64,000 nucleotides of DNA from CAVTWH01 sp963850915 (GCA_963850915.1 CAWKND010000005.1:124001-188000); one strand, 5' to 3'; shown: positions 28,092-36,533, numbered from the stretch's first letter. The notes: generated from the sequence alone by a model not told the origin. Numbers and translations: made by a program.

Positions 28092-29537
28092 GTGCTGACC
28101 GTGCGGATCCCGCCGAGCGCACGGCTGATCGAGGCGGCCACCGGGGCGACGCTCGGCGGCGCCGACCTGACGCGCCGGCTCGCCGAGGTGGTCGCCGCCG
28201 CCGACCGGCTGCCGCCGGGCGTGGTTTTCCTCAGGATGCCGGCGTCGCTGCCCGCGGTGGTGTGCTACCTCGGCCTGCTGGCGGCGGGTCGGCCGGTACT
28301 GCCGGTGGACCCGGCCATGCCGGAGCCGGTGCTCGCGGATCTGTTGACCCGCTTCGCGCCCGCCGCGCTGGTGAGCCCCGCCGGGACCGGTCCGGCCGCG
28401 ATAGACGCCCCGCAGCGGCAGGGCCGTGGGCAAGCGCGGCACTACGCTCAGCAGTCTCTCGCCGGGTGGGACGAGTGCCTGATCCGCCGGACGGCGGCGG
28501 CACCGGTCCACCCCGAACTGGGCCTGCTCATGGCGACGTCGGGCTCGACCGGAGCACCGAAGCTGGTCCGCCTGTCCACAACCGGCGTGCTCGCCAACGC
28601 GCGCGCCGTCGTCGCCGCCCTCGCCATCGACCCGGCCGACGTGGCGATCACCGCGCTGCCCCTGCACTACAGCTACGGCCTCAGCGTCCTGACCAGTCAC
28701 CTGCTCGCCGGCGCCACCGTGGTCTGCGCGGCCGGCAACGTGACCGCCGGGCCGTTCTGGCAGGCCGTGGACCAGTGGCAGGTCAGCACCCTCGCACTGG
28801 TACCCAGCCAGTACGAGATGCTGGCCCGGATGCGCTGGCGTACGCAGCACCACCCGTCACTGCGCGTGATGACGGTCGCGGGTGGCCGCCTGTCGGACGA
28901 GCTGACCTGCTCCTTCCACGCCGCGTTGGCGGAGCACAAAGCCAGGTTCTATGTGATGTACGGGCAGACCGAGGCCGGTCCGCGCATCTGTGTGCTGCCT
29001 CCCGAGCGGCTCAGGGACAAGATCGGGTCGGCGGGGACCGCACTCTCCGGCGTCCGGCTGCGCATCGCATCTGCTGACAACGAGCGTGACACCGAGGCAC
29101 GGCCGGGCGGTGCGGTGGTCTGCACTGGACCTGGCGTCATGATGGGCTACGCGGAGCACGCCGACGACCTGGCCACGCCAGACAGCCAGCGCGGCGTGCT
29201 GAACACCGGCGACCTCGGCCGGCTGGACGCCGACGGATTCCTCTGGCTCTCCGGACGCAGCAGCCGGATCGGCAAGGTATTCGGGATACGCATCCACCTC
29301 GACGCGGTCGAGCGGCTACTCGACGGTGAAGCGGCCGCGGTGGCCGCGGTGGCCGGTACCGACCGGGTGCGGATCTGGTGCGAGGCGGTGGCCCCGGAGC
29401 GGGAGTCGCAACTGGTGGACCTGGTCGCCACCGGCCTGCGGCTGCACCGATCCGGCATCGAGCTGCATCTGGTGGCGCGGCTGCCCCGGCTGGCCAACGG
29501 CAAGACCGACTATCGCCAGCTGGAGCGGACCCCATGA
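28092..29537 (+). CDS. ANL-family acyl/aryl-AMP ligase 2
   Basis: 481 residues with complete motifs: LLMATSGSTGAPKLVRLS, MYGQTEAG, NTGDLGRLDADGFLWLSGR and the catalytic Lys in LPRLANGKTDYRQL. It differs clearly from ligase 1, so the pathway activates two acids or charges two carriers. It follows the acyl carrier gene and overlaps the LuxE-like gene by four bases (ATGA). The GTG start has a poor ribosome site; GTG 28101 is an alternative. Substrate is unknown. Confidence 0.87.
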   Translation: MLTVRIPPSARLIEAATGATLGGADLTRRLAEVVAAADRLPPGVVFLRMPASLPAVVCYLGLLAAGRPVLPVDPAMPEPVLADLLTRFAPAALVSPAGTGPAAIDAPQRQGRGQARHYAQQSLAGWDECLIRRTAAAPVHPELGLLMATSGSTGAPKLVRLSTTGVLANARAVVAALAIDPADVAITALPLHYSYGLSVLTSHLLAGATVVCAAGNVTAGPFWQAVDQWQVSTLALVPSQYEMLARMRWRTQHHPSLRVMTVAGGRLSDELTCSFHAALAEHKARFYVMYGQTEAGPRICVLPPERLRDKIGSAGTALSGVRLRIASADNERDTEARPGGAVVCTGPGVMMGYAEHADDLATPDSQRGVLNTGDLGRLDADGFLWLSGRSSRIGKVFGIRIHLDAVERLLDGEAAAVAAVAGTDRVRIWCEAVAPERESQLVDLVATGLRLHRSGIELHLVARLPRLANGKTDYRQLERTP

Positions 29538-30637
29538 CCACACGAACATCGACCGCGCGAACATCGACCGCGCGAACACCGACCGCGCGAACACCGACCG
29601 CGCGGATGTTCACCCTCACCCAAGCCGACCGGGAGAGCGTGCTGCTACCCCAGCTGATCGAGCTGACCGAGCACCATCGACTCCACTGCCCCGAGTACGC
29701 CCGGATTCTGGACGCACTCGGCCACCCGGCCGGCCACCGGTACCGCCGGATCGCGGACCTGCCCTGGCTACCGGTACGCCTGTTCAAGCGGTACGCGCTG
29801 CGCAGCATCGCCGCAGACGAGGTATTCGGCGTGCTCACCTCCTCGGGTACCACGGGGGAGCGCAGCCGGATCTACCTGGACCGCGCCGCCGCCGCCGACC
29901 AGCAGCGAATGCTGGCGCAGACACTCGCCGCCGTCATCGGGCCACGCCGGATGCCGATGCTGATCGTGGACAGCCGCTCGGTACTCGACCGCGGTGGCCC
30001 GCTCTCCACCCGGCGGGCAGCGGTGCTGGGCATGATGACCTACGGCACCCGGCACACATTCCTGCTCGACGCCACCGGCGCGCTGGATCTGGCGGCGGTG
30101 CGCGGCTTCCTCGCCGAGCACGGCCACCAGCCGTTCCTCGTCTACGGATTCACCGCGATGGTGTGGACGTGGCTGCGCGCCACCGCCCGCGACCCGAGTG
30201 TGGATCTCGGCAACGCGATCCTCATCCACTCCGGAGGGTGGAAGACGCTCGCTCACGAGGGGGTGGACAACGCCGAGTTCCGCCGGCAGCTGGCCGCCGC
30301 GGGCGTGCGCCGGGTGCACAACTTTTACGGGATGGCCGAGCAGATCGGCACCATCTTCCTGGAGGGTACCGGCGGCTTCTACTGCCCCGACTTCGCTGAC
30401 GTGATCGTGCGGGATCCGGCCACCTGGTCGGAGGTACCGCCCGGTACCCCCGGCGTCGTACAGGTGATCAGCACGTTGCCCCGCTCGTACCCCGGCCATC
30501 TGCTCCTGACCGAGGACACCGGCGTGGTGCACGGCGTCGACGACGGCGACCGGCCCGGCAAGCGCTTCTCGGTCCTGGGCCGGCTGCCCCGGGCGGAGCC
30601 GCGCGGCTGCAGTGACGTACCGGCGGGCAGCGGCTGA
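29534..30637 (+). CDS. LuxE-like acyl-protein synthetase
   Basis: 367 residues. It has the LuxE adenylation signature GVLTSSGTTGERSRIYLDR and HNFYGMAEQIG. Near the C-terminus, RGCSD places Cys 359 where LuxE proteins carry the acyl-accepting Cys. LuxE activates a carboxylic acid as acyl-AMP, holds it as a thioester and passes it to LuxC. LuxC follows with a one-base overlap. The N-terminus from ATG 29534 starts with an RTSTA/RTPTA repeat not expected in the family, so ATG 29606 (MFTLTQADRESV) could be the true start. The ATGA overlap with the ligase favours 29534. Confidence 0.85.
   Translation: MTTRTSTARTSTARTPTARTPTARMFTLTQADRESVLLPQLIELTEHHRLHCPEYARILDALGHPAGHRYRRIADLPWLPVRLFKRYALRSIAADEVFGVLTSSGTTGERSRIYLDRAAAADQQRMLAQTLAAVIGPRRMPMLIVDSRSVLDRGGPLSTRRAAVLGMMTYGTRHTFLLDATGALDLAAVRGFLAEHGHQPFLVYGFTAMVWTWLRATARDPSVDLGNAILIHSGGWKTLAHEGVDNAEFRRQLAAAGVRRVHNFYGMAEQIGTIFLEGTGGFYCPDFADVIVRDPATWSEVPPGTPGVVQVISTLPRSYPGHLLLTEDTGVVHGVDDGDRPGKRFSVLGRLPRAEPRGCSDVPAGSG
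29543..29602 (+). repeat. Four tandem 15-bp repeats at the 5' end of the LuxE-like gene
   Basis: Units cgaacatcgaccgcg (two) and cgaacaccgaccgcg (two) encode (Arg-Thr-Ser/Pro-Thr-Ala)x4. The array lies just inside the gene and may vary in copy number. Confidence 0.95.
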
Positions 30638-31887
30638 TGGGCGAGGTGCGCCAACGATTCCCGGACGACCGACCGGTCCCGGTCTCGCAACTGCTGGCCG
30701 AACTCGACAGGCCACCGGCCGGTGGCGCGCTGCGCGTCGGTGACGAACGGGTGGTGGACTTCCTCGCCGGCCTGAGCGTCAGGCTGCTGCGCCGCGACGT
30801 GGTGAACCGTCACCCGGAGCTGGTGCCGCTGGGCTTTTTCCTGCGCCGGGCCAATCTCCGCCGGATGCTCGACGACCTCGCCGATGCGCCCGGGCAGGTG
30901 ACCGTGGCGCGTGGCCTCGTGTTCCACGTACCGCCGGCGAACGTGCCGGCGCTGCTGGTCTACCCGTGGGCGCTGGCCGCGCTGGCCGGCAACCCCAACG
31001 TCATCCGGCTGCCCTCGGCGGATTCACCGGCCCGCGACGCCCTGCTGGCGCAGCTGCGCGCCGCCGCCGGGGACGCGGCACCCGCCGTGGCGCACACCCA
31101 ACGGATCGTCTCCTACGGCCACGACGATCAGGTGACCGCCGCGCTGTCCGCAGCCTGCCGGGTACGGGTGCTGTGGGGCGGTGACCAGACCGTCGCCGCG
31201 TTGCGGCGTCATCCGGTCGCGCTCGGCGCGCGGGACGTCATCTTCCCGGAGCGCAGCTCGCTCGCCGCCATCGGCGCCGCGGCCTGGTTGTCCGCGTCGG
31301 TACGCGACCGCGAGGAACTGGTGGCACGGCTGCACACCGACGCGTACTGGTACGGGCAGGCGGCGTGCGCATCCCCGCTGACCCTGTGCGTGGTGGGCGA
31401 GCCGGAGCCGGCGCAGGCGGCCTGCCGGGAGCTCGTGGACCTGCTGGCGGCGACGGTACGGCAGCGGGGACCGGCCGTGGACGCGCAGTTGGCGGTGGAG
31501 CAGCGGGTTCGCACGTACGCGCTGGCCGTTGACGGTGTCGCCGTCGGGCTGCGGTACCCCACTGCCGGACTCGCCACTATCGAGCTCGCGCCCGGCCAAC
31601 TGCTGGACCACTGGGCCGGTACCGGCACCTTCGGCCTGCTGCGGCTGCGCCGGCTGACCGACCTGGTACCGCTGCTGCAGCGCCGCCACCAGACGCTCAG
31701 CCACTTCGGCCTCACCGGCGAGGAGCTGGCCGAGCTGGTCAGTCAGCTCGGCGGGCGGGCGCTGGACCGGATCGTCCCGATCGGCGAGGCGCTCACCTTC
31801 GAGCGCGTCTGGGACGGCTACGACCTGTTGCGCGAGTTCACCAGACCGGTGGTCATGCGGTGCGGCCCGACAGTCGCGGAGGAGTAG
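30637..31887 (+). CDS. LuxC-like acyl-CoA/acyl-protein reductase
   Basis: 416 residues of the LuxC family: VFHVPPANVPALLVYPWALAALAGNPNVIRLPS is the characteristic nucleotide-binding segment, and YGQAACASPLTLCVVGE supplies the active-site Cys (244). It reduces the thioester delivered by LuxE to an aldehyde with NADPH. ATG 30637 overlaps the LuxE stop (TGATG), so the two are made together, as in luminous bacteria. The pathway product or an intermediate is therefore expected to pass through an aldehyde. Confidence 0.88.
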   Translation: MGEVRQRFPDDRPVPVSQLLAELDRPPAGGALRVGDERVVDFLAGLSVRLLRRDVVNRHPELVPLGFFLRRANLRRMLDDLADAPGQVTVARGLVFHVPPANVPALLVYPWALAALAGNPNVIRLPSADSPARDALLAQLRAAAGDAAPAVAHTQRIVSYGHDDQVTAALSAACRVRVLWGGDQTVAALRRHPVALGARDVIFPERSSLAAIGAAAWLSASVRDREELVARLHTDAYWYGQAACASPLTLCVVGEPEPAQAACRELVDLLAATVRQRGPAVDAQLAVEQRVRTYALAVDGVAVGLRYPTAGLATIELAPGQLLDHWAGTGTFGLLRLRRLTDLVPLLQRRHQTLSHFGLTGEELAELVSQLGGRALDRIVPIGEALTFERVWDGYDLLREFTRPVVMRCGPTVAEE

Positions 31888-31896
31888 GGGGAGTCG

Positions 31897-33675
31897 GTGG
31901 CGATGACGACGGAGCAGCCAGTGCCGGCAACAAGCAGCCGGCGGCGGCGGTGCGTGTTCGCCGCCGCGACCCGCAGCGGGCCGCTGAGCTGGGCGCAGCA
32001 GAGCATGCTGGAGATCGTCACCGACCTGCAGCCAGCCACCGAGACGCTGAACATCACGTTCTCCTGCCCGCTGAGGCCGGAGCTGACCGAGGACGACGTG
32101 GTTACCGCCCTGGTCGACCTGGTCACCGCCCATGAGGCGCTGCGGACGGTGTACGTGCCACCACCCGAGGGTCCGCTGCAGCGGGTAATCGGCAGTGGTG
32201 AGCTGCTGTTGGAGATCATTGAGGCGGCGTCGGACGCGGGGCCGGCGGCGGCCGAGGCGGCCTGCGGAACCCTGGCAGCCACCCCCTTCGATGCCAGCGC
32301 CGAACTGCCGATCCGGGTCGCTCTGTTGACCCGCGACGGACGACCGTGGGGCCTGGCGTTCGCCATCTTTCACCTGGCCATCGACGCAGTCGGGATCAAC
32401 CTGATCCGGCAGTACCTGCGCCCGCTGCTGGTCCGGACAGCCGCGACCACGATCGCCGAGAGTAGCGCGCACCACCCGCTCGACGAGGCGCGCTGGCAAA
32501 GCTCGCCGGCCGGTCAACGGCACGGGCAGCGCGCACTGCGCCAGCACGAGAGCGCGCTGCGCGCGATGCCGCAGACGATGCTGCCCCGACCAACCGGCGA
32601 GGTGCGCGCCGGCCGGTTCCAGTACCTGCAGTTCGTCTCGCCCGCTTTGGCGATAGCCGTACCGGCGCTCGCCGACCGGCATCGGGTACACGGCACCGCC
32701 CCGCTGTACGCCGGCGTCTGCGCGGTTGCCGCGTTCGTCAGCGGGCTCGACCGCGCCGGCCTGCAGCTGAACTTCAGCAACCGCGGCGAACCCAGGGTGC
32801 GGACCGCGGTCGGCCTGCTCACCCAACACCCACCGTCCTGGATAGACCTGCGCGACGCGAGCGTCGGCGACGTGATCGGCCGGGCCGGTGCCGCGGTGAT
32901 CTGCGCCCAGCGGTTCGGCCAGTACCCGTCGGCCGAGTTGGCCGCGGCGCGCCGCGCGATCGAGGCGGAGCGTGGCGTCGCCCTCGACCTGTCGTGCTGG
33001 CTGAACGACCATCGGCAGGCCGTACCCGCGGCCGGCTCCGGCGAACTGTCCAGCGCCGCTGAGCTGGAGACTGCGGCGGGTCGCACCCGCTGGCGGCTGG
33101 CCGGGTCGGACCGGGCCAGCAGCAGTACCTACTTCGTACACGTCGAGGATGACGCGGACGGCCTCGGGCTGCGGGTACTGCACGACACCGCGCTGCTGCC
33201 CACCGACGAACTGGTTGCCTGGCTGTACCTCATCGAGCGGCTGCTCTGCACCGCGGTGACCAGGGATATCGACATCCGTGAGATCGGGACGCTCACCGCG
33301 CTGACCCCGGCCCGGTACGGCGTCGAATGGCAGCATGTCGATGCGAGTTGGGTGCACCTGTCGACGACTGCCGAGCTGGTCGGCAGGGCGGCCGGCGGGC
33401 GGCGCGCCGCGGTGTTCGCACAGCCGACCACGGCGGGTACCCGGCTGGTCGCGTACCTCGACGGGGGCAGCAGCCCGGTCGACATCGCCGCACTGCACCG
33501 CGCCTGCGTCGCCGCGCTGCCCGGCGTACGCACGGCGATGGCGCCGCACTGGTATGTGGTGTGCGCCGGCCCGCCAGTCGACGGTTCGAGCGCTGCGGAC
33601 TGGTCGCGGGTACCGGTGCGCGACGAAGGTACCGGCCGGCCGGATCCGGCAGCCGGCGGCCGGGGCGCCGACTAG
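31897..33675 (+). CDS. Stand-alone NRPS condensation-domain protein with orphan adenylation C-subdomain
   Basis: 592 residues. Residues 20-460 form a condensation domain: N-terminal LSWAQQSMLEI, and the active-site HHxxxDG motif present as FHLAIDA, keeping the catalytic His 159 and Asp 163. Residues 475-570 (AAVFAQPTTAGTRLVAYL...LPGVRTAMAPHWYVVCAGPPVDGSSAADW) resemble an adenylation C-terminal subdomain that has lost the GK motif. It would form an amide or ester between carrier-bound or free partners, possibly including the azole peptide. Start is GTG 31897 or ATG 31903; AGGGGGAG precedes both. Confidence 0.82.
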   Translation: MAMTTEQPVPATSSRRRRCVFAAATRSGPLSWAQQSMLEIVTDLQPATETLNITFSCPLRPELTEDDVVTALVDLVTAHEALRTVYVPPPEGPLQRVIGSGELLLEIIEAASDAGPAAAEAACGTLAATPFDASAELPIRVALLTRDGRPWGLAFAIFHLAIDAVGINLIRQYLRPLLVRTAATTIAESSAHHPLDEARWQSSPAGQRHGQRALRQHESALRAMPQTMLPRPTGEVRAGRFQYLQFVSPALAIAVPALADRHRVHGTAPLYAGVCAVAAFVSGLDRAGLQLNFSNRGEPRVRTAVGLLTQHPPSWIDLRDASVGDVIGRAGAAVICAQRFGQYPSAELAAARRAIEAERGVALDLSCWLNDHRQAVPAAGSGELSSAAELETAAGRTRWRLAGSDRASSSTYFVHVEDDADGLGLRVLHDTALLPTDELVAWLYLIERLLCTAVTRDIDIREIGTLTALTPARYGVEWQHVDASWVHLSTTAELVGRAAGGRRAAVFAQPTTAGTRLVAYLDGGSSPVDIAALHRACVAALPGVRTAMAPHWYVVCAGPPVDGSSAADWSRVPVRDEGTGRPDPAAGGRGAD

Positions 33676-35396
33676 GCGGGCTGGTCGGGGTGGTCGGGCT
33701 GGTCGGGGTGGTCGGGGTGGCCGGTCGAATCCGGACCGCGATAGAGGGTGCCGGCCGACCACACGTGGCGCACCCGGCCCCAGCGCATCGCGGATGCCGC
33801 GTCCGGGAAGAAGCCCGACCCGTTGAAGTTGGCGCTGGTATTGCAGAGCACCGGGATTCCGCTGTGCCGGTCGTACTCGGTCAGCAGCCGGTACATCAGC
33901 GGGTTGTCCGGACCGACCGTCTGCAGTCGGGCACTGCCGTCCAGATGCACGATCGCCGGTACCCGCTCACGCCACTCCGGTCGAGCTGTGTGGTCGAAAA
34001 GCATGTACGGGTCACGGACCCCCGGCGAGAACACCTCCGCGGCGCGTTCCTCAAGGCAGATCGGCGCCACCGGCCGGTACCACTCCCGGCCTTTCGCGTC
34101 GTTCAACCGATCGCGCATGTCCGGCGAGACAGCGGGCGCGATGATGCTGCGATGGCCCAGCGCCCGCGGCCCGGTCTCCGCCCGCCCGTCGAGCACCACC
34201 ACCGGCTCGTCCGTGGTGTGCAGCAAGCCGGCGAGCTCCTCCACCGTGCACGGCGACGCCGTCCAGCCGGCCGGGGGTGGGCCGCCCGGCAGCAGGTGCG
34301 GTCCGGCGAACACCGACCATTCCAGCGCGTACCGGCCGGTCTGGCGGACCATCTCGCCGCACGCCGCGCCGATCGCCGATCCGGCGTCGTTGGGAAACGG
34401 TGGTACCCACACGTCGGCGAACAGCCCACTATCCCGTACCCGGCTGTTCCACTTGATGTTCAGCGCGCACCCGCCGGACAGGCAGCACGCCATGCCCCGT
34501 AGCTTCGGATGTTGGTCCAGCACCTGCCGCAGCGATTCGACGAGCATCCGGCCGAGGTACTCCTGAAACGAAGCGAGAACGGCGGCGTCGCTGAGCGCCA
34601 GGTGGGCCAGCCGGCGCAGCACCACCCGGCTCCACTGGTAGGAGCGGACCACATCCACCGGTGGCAGCTCGGTGCTGACGGCCCGCATGACTGCGATCGC
34701 CTCTTCGACCGGCTCGCCCAGTGCCGTGTAGGCCATTGCCTTGCCGGAGACCGGAAGCAGCCTCATCTCCAGCCTGGCGGGGCGGTCCTGGGGGGCGGCG
34801 GGCAGGCGGAAAGGGGCGATGTGGGTGGCGAAGACGGGGTACAGGCCGCCGGAGATCGGCATCACCAGCGCCAGTGCGCGCAATGGACCGGCCGGGTCGA
34901 CGTGGTAGAGCACCGGCGTCATGCCGCCGTCCCAGACCAGGATCAGTGCCGGCCGCCCGGCCGCCGCGAACGGACTGGTGCAGTAGCTGGACAGCGCGTG
35001 ATCGGCGGCATGGCTGAAGCTGCGGAACTCGGTCTCCGCCGCACCGAACAAGGGGGCCTTGGCGGTGGGTCGTGCCAACGCATCCGCGGTGCCCGGCCAG
35101 TCCAGATAGTTGGCGACGTCAACCGGCGTCGCCCGGCCGCCCTCGTCGTGGATGACGACGGCGCCAGCTCCGTCGGATCCCACCCCCCACCCGTCGACCG
35201 CCACAGCGGACAGCTCGGCCACCGACACGCCGTTGGCCCGCAGGATCTGGACGATGTCGGCGGACCTGTCCAGGCGCGAGTAGCGGGGGCTGTTCTCGAG
35301 CTTCTCCGCCTCGACGGAGAAGACCAGCCGGTTGCCGTCGATGACCGCTACGCCACCGTCGTGCGTGAGTTTGAGGCCACAGGAAACAGGTTTCAT
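33672..35396 (-). CDS. Carbamoyltransferase (NodU/TobZ family)
   Basis: 574 residues, normal for the family. The Kae1-like N-terminal half starts GLKLTHDGGVAVIDGNRLVFSVEAEKLENSPRY, continues with HAADHALSSYCTSPF, and has CCLSGGCALNIKWNSRV. The C-terminal half includes ETGPRALGHRSIIAPA and RPVAPICLEE, typical of carbamoyltransferase C-domains. It uses carbamoyl phosphate and ATP to carbamoylate a hydroxyl or amine late in the pathway. The gene lies 32 bases after the monooxygenase and ends with an odd His-Pro-Asp-Gln repeat tail; its stop overlaps the convergent condensation gene. Confidence 0.88.
   Translation of the reverse strand: MKPVSCGLKLTHDGGVAVIDGNRLVFSVEAEKLENSPRYSRLDRSADIVQILRANGVSVAELSAVAVDGWGVGSDGAGAVVIHDEGGRATPVDVANYLDWPGTADALARPTAKAPLFGAAETEFRSFSHAADHALSSYCTSPFAAAGRPALILVWDGGMTPVLYHVDPAGPLRALALVMPISGGLYPVFATHIAPFRLPAAPQDRPARLEMRLLPVSGKAMAYTALGEPVEEAIAVMRAVSTELPPVDVVRSYQWSRVVLRRLAHLALSDAAVLASFQEYLGRMLVESLRQVLDQHPKLRGMACCLSGGCALNIKWNSRVRDSGLFADVWVPPFPNDAGSAIGAACGEMVRQTGRYALEWSVFAGPHLLPGGPPPAGWTASPCTVEELAGLLHTTDEPVVVLDGRAETGPRALGHRSIIAPAVSPDMRDRLNDAKGREWYRPVAPICLEERAAEVFSPGVRDPYMLFDHTARPEWRERVPAIVHLDGSARLQTVGPDNPLMYRLLTEYDRHSGIPVLCNTSANFNGSGFFPDAASAMRWGRVRHVWSAGTLYRGPDSTGHPDHPDQPDHPDQPA
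33677..33722 (-). repeat. Simple repeat encoding the HPDQPD tail of the carbamoyltransferase
   Basis: Alternating ctggtcggggtggtcggg units give a low-complexity stretch that translates on the minus strand as repeated His-Pro-Asp/Gln-Pro-Asp. It sits exactly at the convergent 3' ends of two genes. Confidence 0.8.
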
Positions 35397-35428
35397 TCAG
35401 ATTCGTCCTTCCGGCGGCTTCGCCTGGT

Positions 35429-36430
35429 TCAGCCCGTGCCAGCGGTACTGAGCGCGGTGGCGTGTTGCAGCGCCAGCATCGCGTGGTGGAGGTCCTCCTC
35501 GATCCACGGCGCATTCAGGATGATGGTGCCGGCACCGAGGTCGAGGTAGCGGGACACGACCTCGCCCACCTCGGCGTAGCTGCCGACCAGGAAGGGGCAG
35601 TACTCGCCGCTGGCCCGGAACGGGTAGAGCCAGTAGGTCTCCCGCTCTTCGCGCTGGCGCCGGGCGGCCTGCAACAACCCGTGCCACCACTGTGGCTGAG
35701 TGTCCGGTGCCGCCATGCGCGTCTGCAGCTCGCCGAGCGGATCGCGTGGATAGCGCCGCCGCGCCACCTGCCACGCCTCCTCGGTGGTCTCCCGGGCGAT
35801 GATGCCGACCCGGATGCCGGTACCGGCCAGGGGCCGCTCGCCGACGTACTCGTCGACCCGCAGCGGGTACAGCAGTCGGGGTACGTTCAGCGTCTGCGCG
35901 GCAGCCAGGCAGGCGGGCGAGGAACCGGCGATGTGGTAGCGGGGCCGAAGTCCCACTGGCAGTGTCGGGCGCAGGGTGGCGGCGTCGAGACGGTAGTGCT
36001 CCCCGTGGTGTGTCACCGGTTCAGGCTCGGTGAGCAGGCCCATCATGATCTGCGCGAACTCCACCAGCCGCCGGTAGCGGTCGTCGTGATCGAGCAGGCA
36101 GCCGACCGCCAGAAAGTCCGAGCGGCTGCCGCCGGTCACGAGGTTGAGGTCGACCGGCCGGTCGTACAGGTACGCGATCGTGCTGACCATCCGGGCCGCG
36201 TTGTACGGGTGCATGTACATCGGCTGCACCGCGACCAGCGGAACGAGCTGCCGGGTCCGCTCGATGACGTACTGTGCCAGCGCCCACGGATCGATGACCC
36301 GGTTGTCGGTGAACACCAACAGTCCACGCAGCCCGGCCGAGTCGCTCCAGCGCGCCACCTCCGCGACCCGTCGACGGAACTCGGCGCCCGGGCGTCTGGA
36401 CGACGGACAGGTCGAGTAGACCTCTACCAC
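35429..36430 (-). CDS. Luciferase-like (LLM-class) flavin/F420 monooxygenase
   Basis: 333 residues in a TIM-barrel luciferase-like pattern: SDSAGLRGLLVFTDNRVIDPWALAQYV, RPVDLNLVTGG, DHDDRYRRLVEFAQIM, HHGEHYRL and YHIAGSSPA. It is closest in style to alkanesulfonate monooxygenase (SsuD)-type proteins. It may oxidise an aldehyde, amine or heterocycle made in the pathway; the cofactor (FMNH2 or F420H2) cannot be told. GTG 36430 has GGGAGGAGA upstream. A pathway-type operator lies about 90 bases upstream, tying it and the carbamoyltransferase into the locus. Confidence 0.85.
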   Translation of the reverse strand: MVEVYSTCPSSRRPGAEFRRRVAEVARWSDSAGLRGLLVFTDNRVIDPWALAQYVIERTRQLVPLVAVQPMYMHPYNAARMVSTIAYLYDRPVDLNLVTGGSRSDFLAVGCLLDHDDRYRRLVEFAQIMMGLLTEPEPVTHHGEHYRLDAATLRPTLPVGLRPRYHIAGSSPACLAAAQTLNVPRLLYPLRVDEYVGERPLAGTGIRVGIIARETTEEAWQVARRRYPRDPLGELQTRMAAPDTQPQWWHGLLQAARRQREERETYWLYPFRASGEYCPFLVGSYAEVGEVVSRYLDLGAGTIILNAPWIEEDLHHAMLALQHATALSTAGTG

Positions 36431-36518
36431 ACCGGTCTCTCCTCCCGGCGGTCGCCGACGCGGTCAGCGGCCTCAATGCGATCATCGCAGCGCCTGGTCC
36501 AGTGGCGCCGGCGGCTGC

Positions 36519-36533
36519 GGACAGTACCGGACA
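36519..36533 (-). promoter_or_regulatory. Direct-repeat operator upstream of the monooxygenase gene
   Basis: On the gene's coding strand the site reads TGTCC-ggtac-TGTCC, 89 bases upstream of GTG 36430. It matches the elements before ycaO, the precursor and ligase 1. The rest of the 36431-36814 gap holds no gene that I can support. Confidence 0.6.

Noticed and set aside
26080..28122. A 680-residue minus-strand open frame opposite the carrier and CxxK genes
   Set aside because: Ser/Pro/Arg-rich antisense of well-supported plus-strand genes; no similarity.
31024..33762. A 912-residue open frame on the minus strand opposite LuxC and the condensation gene
   Set aside because: Composition is Arg/Gln/Gly/Pro-rich shadow coding, with no domain; both plus-strand genes have clear motifs and coupled starts.
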